This document shows, piece after piece, positions 1 through 12,200 of a stretch of DNA of 64,000 nt. Origin of the DNA: Saccoglossus kowalevskii (Eukaryota > Hemichordata > Enteropneusta > Harrimaniidae); NCBI RefSeq assembly GCF_000003605.2, contig NW_003149270.1:151832-215831 (forward strand). The letters are read 5' to 3'. The translations under genes were made by a program, and so were the position numbers. Below the pieces are notes generated by a model that worked only from the letters and a program-made list of their open reading frames with translations, did no database searches and had not been told where the DNA came from. Positions within the stretch are counted from its first letter, which is position 1; the number at the start of each line of letters is the position of its first letter.

Positions 1-3000
1 ACAATAACAATACAATAAACCAACATACAGAAACAATAGATGGCAAGATATCAAAGAATTACTATTCAATATTGTACAGATTTAAAATACACTAGTGACA
101 TAAATATGAAAACAAAATTACCCTGGAAAAACGCAAACTTCCTGATATTTATTATTATTCTTGACCTTGATTTCAAAACAGTGGAGGCGCCCTCAACTGT
201 TCATAAAATGGCAATTCAAATGAATATTCCAGGTAAAAAGCTCACGTCCAAACATTTCGCCGGAAAGATGACAAATGGAAATATGACATGGTTTCTAGTT
301 TTAGGACCAGGCAATAACAAAGGAATAGGTGCTCCATGGACATTAGCTTTATGGTTCCGACAATGTTTCAAATCGAATGGCGCTCAGACTGGCTGAAATA
401 TCACAACAGAGGATATTTGTGTAATTCATAGGCTCTATAAAACGAAGGATAGAAAACACAGGCAGACAACAAAAGATCTCAGGATGTTTGATTCAGGTTA
501 TAATTTCTGTAATTTATAATTTGATTGATTTGGGTTGTACAAATTTTGACATAGGTTGGAAAACAATAGTCGTAGCAATTATCTGCTTCGATATTTAATT
601 ATCGATTTTATAGACATGTTTTAACACGGAAGTGTCAACCTTCAAGTTGTATATCATGTGAAAGTAGCTTCGATCCATTGTATGTGCTTTTGAAAAGCAA
701 TTAATTATGGCGAAAGGTAACAATTCGTGTGAAGCTTTCTTCAAAATGCAAGTTATTTGTACACAAACCATTTCTGTTGACCCACTGAGCTCCATGGTTG
801 AATTGAGTAACATTTTCAATAGACCAGGAGGTACATCACGTGCATTTCGCGTTCATTGACACCAATCACAAGTGAATTAGCATACAGGAAAACATGCACC
901 ACGATAACTGAATGTCTTTGTTTCTTATCCCTAATGTTGTTCACTCCATGCAACTATCGATGGTAATGCAACTTGTACAAGTTGCAACCAATGCAATTAT
1001 ACTGTTGCCATGGTGTTTTCTACGTGTTCATTTAAAGAAAGCATTTTTGATCATACAGATGTTAAATAACGACGTGCTTTCGGGTGACCTAATTACGATA
1101 TTGAAAAGTTGACCAAATTGTCGTTTTGTATATTTATTACTATCATCATTGATGTTATTATTATTACCGATGTGGTTATTTCCAATGACATTTTTTTCTC
1201 TAAGTTCGCAGAAAACACAGCTTTTTTCGCTAAATAAGGTTGATACATTGCTCACCAAAATCCGGAAACAGTGAGAAGTTCCTTGTGTTGAATAAATGAG
1301 CAAACTAATGGCCAAGTATAAATAAAAAAATATGTAAAATATGTCTCGCCAGGAACAATGCAACATCAAAAATGTATTAAATTCTATGGGAGGGGAGGCA
1401 TTTGTGTCGAGGAACATAACGACCAGACTCGTGCACTTTGATTTGATCTACTGATTCGCATGCTCACAACATGATGTATTACACTCATGCCATTACCACA
1501 ATCAATTTTCTATTTCAATTGGAGAGCGCAATTTGCTCACCATGCACGACAAAGATTTCATATCTTAGTAGGGTGAGCAGAAGTTCACACTGAAACGTGT
1601 GTATATGCCAACTATACAGAGAAGGATACTGTACATTAAAAACTATGCCCACAGTAACAGTGCACCATAATCGTTTAAACAAGTTTTGTTTAATGTATAC
1701 GAGTACGTCGTGATAGATGCCAATTTACAATTTTTAGGCTGTAATAATCTAAATCATCAACATTACTCTTAGATAATGCTTACACCCTGTATGGTATACA
1801 TATTATATGTAATTAAAAATGCACACTGAATTACGACTACCGTATACGGCACGGTATACAGAAAGTGTTAGTGTTTGTCCGCACAATACCAGTAGTATTC
1901 GTTCGATGCAACTGCGCATGCGATTTGAATTACTGGCACGTAGTGGTCCAGCGCCAACGAGTAGTCTTAATCTAGTGTTTATAACACCATCAACAACAAC
2001 GCAACGGATAGTGAAATCAATAACAAAGAAATGGGAGAGCGTCCTAGGGCGGGTTAAACTATGGCTGCATGCCGACTGGATACCTACCAAAATGTACGTT
2101 GGTAAACATACCGGTAGAAAGATACGAACATAAATTACGTCACAATGTACGGGTCTTTTGTACGAGTTCTCCGTGGTGCGTACCACCACCGCCCTTAGGA
2201 CATGTTTATGTTATTTGTTATAATTGTAAATGTAGCATTGTGACCCAGACACTACGTCGGCCGTATAATCGGCTATATCATGTACTGATTATAATTTCTA
2301 TCCGTCAGTCAACCTACAATTGTAACATAATAAAAGAACAAACCATCTGTGCATAAATGGTCGATTATAAGACCCTGTTCCATATTGACATCACTCACTA
2401 CGATCTATATACACTACTCTGTATCGGAAACATTTATATTGTCATACGCAAAAACAAGGCCTTCTTCTCACCCCAATAACTGAGTGATGGACCTACAAGC
2501 CCTAATGAATCAAGGCTATAAGTGCTATAGCACAGTTCCAAAACGCTGCTGACAAAAGGGGGAGTGTCCGAAAGCATGCTTACAGACAAATTGTGATCCA
2601 CTGCGGCAATAAAATGTAAATGATAATAATAAAGCATAAAAAAAATCTGCCCTCCGTTCCCCATTAGCGTTGATATGGTTTCGAGCACGAACACCGAATG
2701 GGTTAAGTGTGTGACTGAATACTAATAAAACATGAATATTTTCCACGTGATAAATCATTCCGATTTTTAATCACGCCAGATTAAATTATTGAACTTGAAT
2801 GCAAATGCACTGACGTACTTCCACAATACAAATCTCCGGCTGTTATATTTCACAACAAAATCAGCGGATGGAATTGACACGTACTTGAGTGTCAGACCTG
2901 AAATGCGCATGTGACCGCGAAAACGACAACACAAAATCTAACAATTTTATTTTGTATGGTGTTTGACAAACCGCATGGCGTCATGATAAATCATCGGAGG

Positions 3001-5709
3001 CATAAATATGACGATTCTTTGAGATTCAGCGGTTAATGAGCAACTACGTTTATCTGACTCGCTCAAATCTTAAAGCGGGAGAGTCGTCAACTGCGCATGC
3101 GTCAGATCGCCATAGCGTGTCATTGTTTACAAACAAGCGTCTACCCATGAGCCGTTGCTTTTTATAGTGTGTTGTTATCGTCGCTTGGGACTCAACTCCC
3201 TCGCGTGCGCAGGTGACGACCTTCCCACTTTAAACAGCATATGGATAAATACGTGCATTTTTGACCATTTACTTGTTTGAAAAAACGATAAAAACATTAA
3301 AATATGATTTATCGTAAAATAAAAACGACGCTTTGCAACCAAACGTAGCAGTATTCGTCCAATGAAATATTGAACACATTGACCTTGACCTTATAATTGA
3401 CCTCATACGCAAATGACCGCAGATATCTCATTCGCCCAAGACGTAATGTTGTGGGGAAATATTTAAACATGGTCAAAAAGTCCTCCACATTGCCTGTTTA
3501 AAATATTATCCATGTATGTGGTGAACGTGACTGATTCTTTTTCTGAAAATGCGTATTTCGAATTGAGTAGACAGACACGCTTGTCAAATCAGTACAAATA
3601 TCACACTTCAATGCAGTGGAGGTAACGTGTTCTCTTTTGAGTAATTATTAGAGGAATTCATTTGTTTCCACTACAGGGCAGGTTACTTCACATATCACAT
3701 ATGTACAATGAATTATGATAGAAAATTTTGCTATTGAAATGTTTAACCAATATTAACCGGTAAAACTTTGAGATACGAACAAATAATGTCATCATAGTGA
3801 AACCAGTTTTTTTAAAAAAAATCCAAATTTTAGCCATTATCCATAACTTTTTTTCTGACTCCGGGTGACTCCTATTTTTTATTTTTGGTAACCTGGTGAT
3901 ATAAACCAATAGTAATAATGAAAGAATGAACGGGTGCAACCTTTAGTTTGGTCCCAACCTACCTAACAAATATAGTTTTAGTAATATTTTAACATAACTA
4001 CGCAATGCTTGTAATCAAGTAAACTGAGTCTAAACCGAACCAAATTCGTTTGTGAAGTTTGAGCAAACAGAAACAATGTTGACTCGGATCAACTTTATAA
4101 AAATGAGGATTAATACTTTAAAACTTTTCAAATATAATCTACAGACCATGTGTACCATGGACATCAGTTTTGGCTGGTGGTGTCACGTGTTACGTGATAA
4201 AGCATAGCGGATAGTTAAATGTAATAAATGGCTCTGGTATTAATACTCCTCGTGATTGCGGGCAGAAAACAACCCGTTGCCCGTAGGTTGATTAGACCAT
4301 GGACGTACGTCCATGATCATATAGAATTGAATACGAAAATACAAAACTGTGCTATCTTCTTCACGAGCAACAAATTGTGAGGATTTCAAGAGTAGGGGAA
4401 TTTGTAGCAGTGGTTATTTTCTTGGATGCTTCAAGTGGCAATCCCCGTGAAAGCCAGCAAAATATCGAAAGTAAAAAATGACAGTGGGTTCAAATTGATT
4501 CGTGGTGTGTGATATATAGAAACTGCCATCATGCGGGTGATGGGCATTTTCTACCCACGGCACTAATATCAATGATGAACCCTGATGTTTTTTAAGTACT
4601 TCACATGTCGACACTTGTTGAGAAAGTACTATGGTATGTCGCTTCTGAGCAAAATGCGTCTGTTGTGGTATAGATGATTGTGGTGGTTGTGGTATAGATG
4701 ATTGTTGGTGTTGTTGTAAGTCAGTTGCTCCTAGCAGTTATTATTGGGAGGTGTGAAACTGTCCCTGGCCTTAATTGTTACACGACCACGGCCAATATGT
4801 AGATTATAGAGGGACTGTGACAAAACTTACACCGCGATAGGCAGTCATTTTTGGAGTCCTTTGTGCAAGATCAGTCCGTGCCAAAGTTCGCACCACACAC
4901 CAAAATAACACAATTACGATGGTCACTATGGTAATTACCGCCATAGACAGTATGGAGATGGGGCATTAAACCGAGGCACCCCCTTTCAAGTTTCAATGGT
5001 AAACGGGGATTTTACAGTCATGCAGACAGCAGATTCGGTTCAATTTGCAACTCCACTGGTGACGATGATGTCCATGGTACGTACATCTTAATACAATGGA
5101 AACAGCTCACAGATATACGAGCACGTGAGCCCGCATGCATGTTAAACCGTGTCTAAAAATAGCCTTTCCCAAAATAAAGGGGGACTCATCAGAACATGTA
5201 CGAATATTTATAATAATCGGCACACTTAAAAAAAAATAGCGAGATTGTCATAAATAAAATATTGTCGGGGTATATTATAAAAAATGCGACATTATTTTAC
5301 TACTGCTACTGCACATAGTGGTGTATTATTATAGTTATGATTCATCGTCACATCACAGCAGCGCAACCACGTACATACATAGTAGTATAGATAATCACTA
5401 TATATCAGAAAAATAAACATGATAAATACTAGTATATTTTTTTCAAAATAACTCTCCTACGTAGACCAGATGTTAAATGCTTTACAACTAGTGCACACAT
5501 TCGAATTGCTTAGTCTGTTTTTCTTATCTCGATACCTAACGCTGAAATCACATTCACAATACGAACAGAAACGCTGTGCATTTTTCAAGGTCAAAATTGA
5601 ACAGCGCGTAAAATCATAAATATACACAATATAGCAACGATTTTCCACAGACACATTCGTGAAAATATTGTATATCACTGTACAAAAAATTATCAAATGT
5701 CGGTCTTAC
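1..5709. other. Upstream intergenic or intronic DNA, no supported exon
   Basis: AT-rich sequence with scattered short open frames on both strands, none with recognisable protein similarity or splice support. It should contain intron 1 of the divergent - strand gene. It holds the MITE at 3070-3233, a short tandem duplication of a ggtatagatgattg unit near 4670-4710, and a 14-nt half of the hairpin sequence described at 61784 (4806-4819). Confidence 0.5.
3070..3233. mobile_element. TTAA-flanked MITE, 164 bp
   Basis: Both ends are TTAA followed by an inverted repeat (left AGCGGGAGAGTCGTCA; right, read inward, AGTGGGAAGGTCGTCA, both continuing into a CTGCGCAYGCG motif). TTAA target duplication with terminal inverted repeats and no coding capacity fits a non-autonomous piggyBac-like DNA transposon. 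A second copy in opposite orientation, carrying an internal insert, lies at 31806-33044. Confidence 0.75.
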
Positions 5710-5770
5710 CAAAGCTGAGAAATAACACCACGAAGAGGAAGAATATCGATCCCGGTTTCACGGCAGCCAT
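5710..5770 (-). CDS. First exon of a divergent secreted/membrane protein gene
   Basis: Read on the - strand, an ATG at 5770 with A at -3 and G at +4, and an in-frame TAG three codons upstream, opens 20 codons (MAAVKPGSIFFLFVVLFLSF) and one base before a strong donor gtaaga. The hydrophobic core IFFLFVVLFLSF after a short basic N-terminus is a textbook signal peptide (or signal anchor), and a phase-1 intron right after a signal peptide is common in genes of secreted proteins. No further exon could be picked out in 1-5709, so the intron may be long and the rest of the gene may lie left of the window. The product family cannot be told from this exon. A chance ORF is possible, but start context, hydrophobic core and donor agree. 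Confidence 0.6.
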
Positions 5771-6142
5771 TTTGAGCTAAGGATCACGGGATTTCTTTCC
5801 ACCTAGGGAGAATATACATTCTCAATCATAATTAATTGAGGCAAAGAGACAAAAGATGGCTCCATTACGTAATCGCACTCTTTGAACAGAATAGCAGCGA
5901 TTAGTTGAAGTGAAAATATTCATGCTCACTCCCCCTGAAGGCTGACGTTCGACACACATGTGAATGTTTAGGTAAAAAATTAGCGACCTCGGAGTGAATT
6001 CTCACGTGCCATGGTGCTTTAACAATTCGAAAGTTCGGCTCGGTAGAAACCTTTGTGTTGGCGCGATACGAGGGCTGTGACCAACTCGTATTCAGATACG
6101 ATCCAGTCGTGCTCTCCATGCCTTACATTTACTCCTTAGAAC
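5771..6142. promoter_or_regulatory. Putative bidirectional promoter between BCOR and the divergent gene
   Basis: Only 372 bp separate the two opposing ATGs. The stretch holds a CACGTG E-box (6003-6008). The start of the - strand gene lies in aaaatggctgcc, close to the YY1 consensus, which often overlaps start codons. No TATA box stands at an obvious place for either gene. The transcription starts are unknown; the 5' UTRs of both genes must lie here unless upstream non-coding exons exist. Confidence 0.5.
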
Positions 6143-6240
6143 ATGGCTGGACGATCCTCCCGGAATATCTGGGACATTTTAGGTGTCAGTGCTGACAAAG
6201 ACCCCTCTGGTCTCGACAATGTTCGGACAAAAAACAGTTT
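6143..6240 (+). CDS. BCOR: BCOR exon 1 (start codon)
   Basis: Codes for [20 protein letters not shown] and 12 further residues, plus two bases of Leu33. The ATG has A at -3 and G at +4, and an in-frame TAG lies two codons upstream, so no longer N-terminus is possible in this exon. The donor gtaagt is strong. I do not recognise the N-terminal sequence itself. It is assigned to this gene because phase and frame carry cleanly into exon 2 and then exon 3. A separate short gene, or alternative first exons inside intron 2, cannot be excluded without RNA. Confidence 0.75.
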
Positions 6241-9200
6241 GTAAGTGGAGATATAATGCAGTTTTGCACAGTTCGAAGTTTCGATGGGAGGCTATTTGCT
6301 CACGATGTGTCTCGACGCGTGTTCCGTATTTTATTTGAACTTATGTAGCTCGAATCTAGTATTAACACATATTTCTTTCGACCGTAGATCACATGCAACG
6401 TTGAAATCGGGAAGTTCGGAAGACGTGGCTAGTGCTGACAATCCAAAAGAAGGGACGACACAGGTTTGTACAGTCGGTCATACGCGAGTTTGGGCTTCGA
6501 AACAGCATGTGTTTTGGGCTTACCGCGGATGGGGGCATCGGAATTTTTCAAGTTTAATATCTGGTAATTTCGCACGAGTTTAGTACGACCCCAAGGACAG
6601 AAATGGCGGTTCTCCACAATTAAAAAAGGAGCGTTGTTGTTTACTTATTATTCCGTGCTGAACAGCATTTTGTATCCGGGCCATACTATGTCGGGGCTGT
6701 CGTGGTTGTGTCACTCTAAAATACTTGCCGATTTAGGACATGCTTCCAGAGTGTTCACTCGTGACTTAATTTTGCACTAATTTCACTGTGCGGCAATATC
6801 ACGATCGTGATCGTATCCCGATGATGCGTATCGAGTGTACGAAACATTGCTGGTTTGGATATTATTGCTACGGCTGTTGCATAGTTCAGGATGGTTGGTA
6901 AAGTGTGTTGGCGTGACGTGGTCATTTTTTTTAGAAATTCGTCAGGACCACGCAACAAAATGAACGGAATCAATAAATGTGCTTTATTCGGCGTATTAAT
7001 TGTTTCGGGATTCACTTTTAGTTTTAATCGAGACAGTTTTTTATCCCTAAGAATAAGAACTCATCCATTCTCGAATTCCAATGCAATTAAAAAAATTTCG
7101 CGTCTTCGTATAGGTAATTTTCCTAAAACAATATTCGCTTATGTCATATGGTAGCCATGACAGTTTCAAGGAGACGTATACAGAGATATCCAGTACGATG
7201 GCGTCAATTTTCGCAATTTTTGCGTGAAAATACTTCGTTATGCTTCTGCTTCCGTATATAAAGTTACTTAAATATTGTTTCGTGGGCGAGAGTTTCCATA
7301 CGGCACAATTTGAAAGCTCCGGTACGTCGTTGTACCCAACTGAGGTACGTAAGACGGTCTTGTTCGCCTAAATGTCCATTAAAGAAGGACGTGGTTGAAA
7401 CCAAATAGCTGATCATATCGATCGAAAAGCTAATGGGGGTTCTATAGTCGTAACCCACTTGACAACGCCCGATCGCGTCTTACTTCTCTTATACACGTTC
7501 GCGCTACATCTAATTGATTTATTTTTTCCATGGAGAAAAATCACATTCGGGGGGGGGGGTTGCTTTTTTTACATTGTTATTCATATAATTTTAACTAACA
7601 CGACGGGATAAATTGTACCAATGGTTCACCTATCGTAATTTCTAATCGATCGATCGATCGAGTATTCGTGGCAGCCATTCGGTCAACGCGCAGATGTGTT
7701 TAACTAGATTGATGTGACCGCTTCTTGTTTTGGACCCAACGTAATACGTTGCCGCTGCCCCAGTACATTTACGTTCTATGAGCGTATTTACTCGGGATGT
7801 TATTCCCTGGTACGATTGACCACGATAAGCACGTAGCCTCAGTCATGATATGACGACATCGGTGGCCATTTTTGTGAAACGCCTTTAATCATACAACATG
7901 CCTACCGTGTCACACATATGTTAGGGGTTTTGTGATATATATGAAGGTGTGTATTCTGGCTCGAGAAGTACATGACCTTGACATTCTCGAACCATTGTAC
8001 TCGTTCTTGTTGTAAGGGATCCCGGGGCTTTTTTTTCATTATAATTTTGTATTTTTGATGGTCAATTTGCACGTACATTATACACTCTTTGACAGAAATC
8101 ATTAAAACAGTAGACTTGTTTACGAAATGTATTATTATTTGTCATGACGTATATCCAGGACTAGATCCGTAAACACGTAGATATATATCATCTATGTATT
8201 ACCAACCTCTGTGCTGTCGGATGGCTCGCGTAGAAATAGTAATTACTGCCATGTCACAGACTGAAGCAGTACTTAGTATTAATTAAAACATCGACCCTCG
8301 GGTCTATGATTTAACAAGGACATAGCATCGTTACGTACGTTTAACAAAACGCAACCGTAACATTGGCGTAGGTAATTTGTTTACGGGCGTCGTTATTGAG
8401 AGTATATCCGACCAGACGTGACGTAACTGGATCGAACTATTGTCTTTTGCTTACACGAATCACTTTTATTATATGCCATGTGTATACGGATGCATGAGCA
8501 TCTATGTTCACTTGCTCAAGTCTAAACACATCTCGCATTAGGTTATGTAATGCACCTTTTGCAAGTGTTTAGTATACACTCTTTTGCATGTGGATCACAT
8601 TTTGCTTGTAGGGATTTGGAACGCGAATACTCTGTCTGCGCTTCAGTACCTTATCGTGCTTATATAGTCCTGTGTATCCTTTGCCCTCATAGATCGAAGT
8701 ATTAGTGGTCATCAGTGATGACCATTCTGCAACCGCACTTTAGAGTACCCCGTATTTAGAAAGACATAAGCGTATCTGTTGTTCTTGATAATACTTCGCG
8801 AGTCATAGGTGAAATAGGCAGGTCAAAATCCCCACTGAACTGGAGGAGCTAGAGACGCATCGTAAATCAAACTCTTGCATTATGTAAAATAACATTTCTG
8901 ATATCGGCGTTTTAGTATTTGCTGCACACTAGTTGTTTTAGGGGAACGTACTATGCATATGCGTACTTCTATGTATATGCACTTACGATGGTTTGTACTC
9001 AATTGTTTTATGGTACATTACCAACATAGTCACGTCACTAAACTACATACGCTCACACAATGGTTTGATGCCGGACATGCCAAACGTGTTTACTTATGAT
9101 CATTTTCTCTGATGAAAAAGGTCAACATACGTACAGGTTTTAATTCCACGATGTGCACATTATAGTAATTAATCTGATCCAAATGTACATACGTTTGCGA

Positions 9201-12200
9201 ATTATGTGTGCACTAGCACATACAATGATTTACTCTTGTGCAACAGTCGTACTGGCATGACGCACATATGCACAGACATGACATAAGAGTGCATAGACAA
9301 CATAGTTACCTTTGTGAAGTATATGTGTACTAAAACGATGAACGAGCAAAAGAAAAACATGTGTGCATTATGTGTGCACAAACAACACGAGTACACGAAA
9401 AACATAGTTACCTGTGTGAAGTATATGTGCACACAAACATGACACACGAGTACCCAGACAACATAGTTACCTATGTTAAGTATATGTACACTAACATGAC
9501 CCATGAGTACATGGACAACATAGTTACCTATGTAAAGTATATGTGCACAAACATGACGCGCGAGTACATGGACAATATAACCTTTGTGAAGTTTATGTGT
9601 ACTAACACGATGAACGAGCAAATGCAAAACGTGTGTGCATTCTATGTGCACAAACAACACGAGTACACGGAACACATAGTTACGTGTGTGAAGTATATGT
9701 GCGCTAATATGACTCACGAGTACCCAGACAACATAGTCACATGTGTAAAGTATATGTACACAAATATGACGCACGAGTACATGGGCAACATAGTTACCTC
9801 TGTGAAGTATATGTGCACACACATGACGCACGAGTACATGGACAGCGTAGTTACTTTTGTGAAGTATATGTGCACACACATGACGCACGAGAACATGGAC
9901 GACATAGTTATCTATGTAAAGTATATGTACACAAATATGACGCACGAGTACATGGGCAACATAGTTACTTTTGTGAAGTATATGTGCACACACATGACGC
10001 ACGAGTACATGTGCAACATAGTTACCTTTGTGAAGTATATGTGCACACATATGACGCACGAGTACATGGGCAACATAGTTACCTTTGTGAAGTATATGTG
10101 CACACATATGACGCACGAGTACATGGGCAACATAGTTACCTTTGTGAAGTATATGTGCACACACGACGCACGAGTACATGGGAAACATAGTTACCTTTGT
10201 GAAGTATATGTGCACACACGACGCACGAGTACATGTACAATATAGTTACCTTTGTGAAGTATATGTGCACACACATGACGCACAAGTACATGGGCAACAT
10301 AGTTACTTTTGTGAAGTATATGTGCACACATATGACGCACGAGTACATGAACAGCGTAGTTACTTCTGTGAAGTATATGTGCACACACATGACGCACGAG
10401 TACATGGACAATATAGTTACCTTTGTGAAGTATATGTGCACACACGACGCACGAGTACAAATACATGTACATGGCTAACTGTTTCTGTGAATTAAATGTA
10501 CACATACACGCACATTCCATGCAGGTACATGGCCAACTTAGTTACGGATGTGGATTATATATGTCACAAACATAAAAAACCGTACGAGTATCTGGCAACA
10601 TAATGGCGTTTGTGAATCACATATGCACAAACATGACGTATAACATGACCTACATAGTCACGTTTGTGGATTTTCCGTGTATATAGATCCTAAGATGTTT
10701 TACTCCGATTTAAAAAAATACCCACATGTGACGAATACGATAACAGTTGCGGATTTGAATATGCAGAATAATATACGATGATCTGTTCAAATAAAAACAA
10801 ACAAATGAACAACACACATGAACTTTAATATACCGATGTCATCGCATTTATGGATGCGATCTGGGCGATTTGATTTAGATTAGAATGCTTGCCGTTTGTC
10901 GATGTGATATGCGGGTTTCTGGTGCACGTGTTCAGTTACGTCTGCATCATATCGGCTCGTTCGTTCTCCGATTTAAATACATACCCAAAGGTTGTGACAA
11001 GCGAATAAGCGTTTTTCTTTCAAATCCAACATTGCCTGCCAAGCTGTAGTGTACTTAATAGGTATTTGAACAACTAATGTACGAACTAGAATGAACAAAA
11101 TGGCGGATGTTTTCATTCACAAATGTTACGAACAATAATTATAGTCTATACGACATGCAACACATAGAGCAACTCCGATCATAATTTGAAAATTAATCGG
11201 TGTTTTCCGTGATCGTAACTTACGAACACTATCGTACTTCATGTTTTTTTTTTTTTATTATTTGTTCATGACTTGTCAATTAGTTACCTCGGTGTGAACT
11301 CGCAGCGATCACACGGCAACAAACATGTAAGTACGTCATCGTGCTATGTGCACATTTGCATAAACACATGTAAGTGCGCCTATACGTTTCAGATGTGAAC
11401 ACGTGGATTGAATAACTGTTTAACATGAGCACGTGACCCGCATTTACCTTGTAACTTCAATCTATGCGTTCCCGTTATTTGATTTACTATTTTATTACCA
11501 TTGTAAATTTGTCACTCGCAATCACGACGTGGTTTCAGGATAGCTTGCCAAACACGGTTTCGCTTGTCACTTCCACAAGATTTACTAAACCGCGCGCATT
11601 GCTGCTTTCCAAATTAATTTGCACATGTCGAACGTATTAACGCGTGTAATTTACATGCCTATTGATGTTTTTGTTTTGTTTTTCACATGCACTCCAAACT
11701 ATTACCACACGGTGTTGGTGTAAGAATGTAATCAGCAGGTGTTCATATTTTTTATTTATTTATTTGTTGTTATTTCATGATGACTACGTTGATAAGATAT
11801 ACTTCGAAAGATTGCTTTAATTTTATTTTCTGGTTGTTAACTCAAACACGGTTGACTAGAGACCTACAGAGATGTTTTCAGACACAGTACGCGATTCTAC
11901 GAATAATACGTTTTCAGNNNNNNNNNNNNNNNNNNNNNNNNNNNNNNNNNNNNNNNNNNNNNNNNNNNNNNNNNNNNNNNNNNNNNNNNNNNNNNNNNNN
12001 NNNNNNNNNNNNNNNNNNNNNNNNNNNNNNNNNNNNNNNNNNNNNNNNNNNNNNNNNNNNNNNNNNNNNNNNNNNNNNNNNNNNNNNNNNNNNNNNNNNN
12101 NNNNNNNNNNNNNNNNNNNNNNNNNNNNNNNNNNNNNNNNNNNNNNNNNNNNNNNNNNNNNNNNNNNNNNNNNNNNNNNNNNNNNNNNNNNNNNNNNNNN

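Noticed and set aside
40-396. 118-codon + strand frame at the left edge
   Set aside because: No family resemblance, no splice or neighbour support; length is not exceptional for this much AT-rich DNA.
1803-2189. Overlapping frames on both strands (104 and 128 codons)
   Set aside because: Both strands open at once, no recognisable protein; treated as chance.
4414-4614. Minus-strand 66-codon frame as a second exon of the divergent signal-peptide gene
   Set aside because: No acceptor in the required phase was found and the composition is unremarkable.
9202-10520. Long overlapping open frames on both strands (up to 337 codons) in the 9.2-10.5 kb region
   Set aside because: They are by-products of a 57-bp tandem repeat whose period is a multiple of three. 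They have no splice sites, no known domain, and equal openness on both strands.
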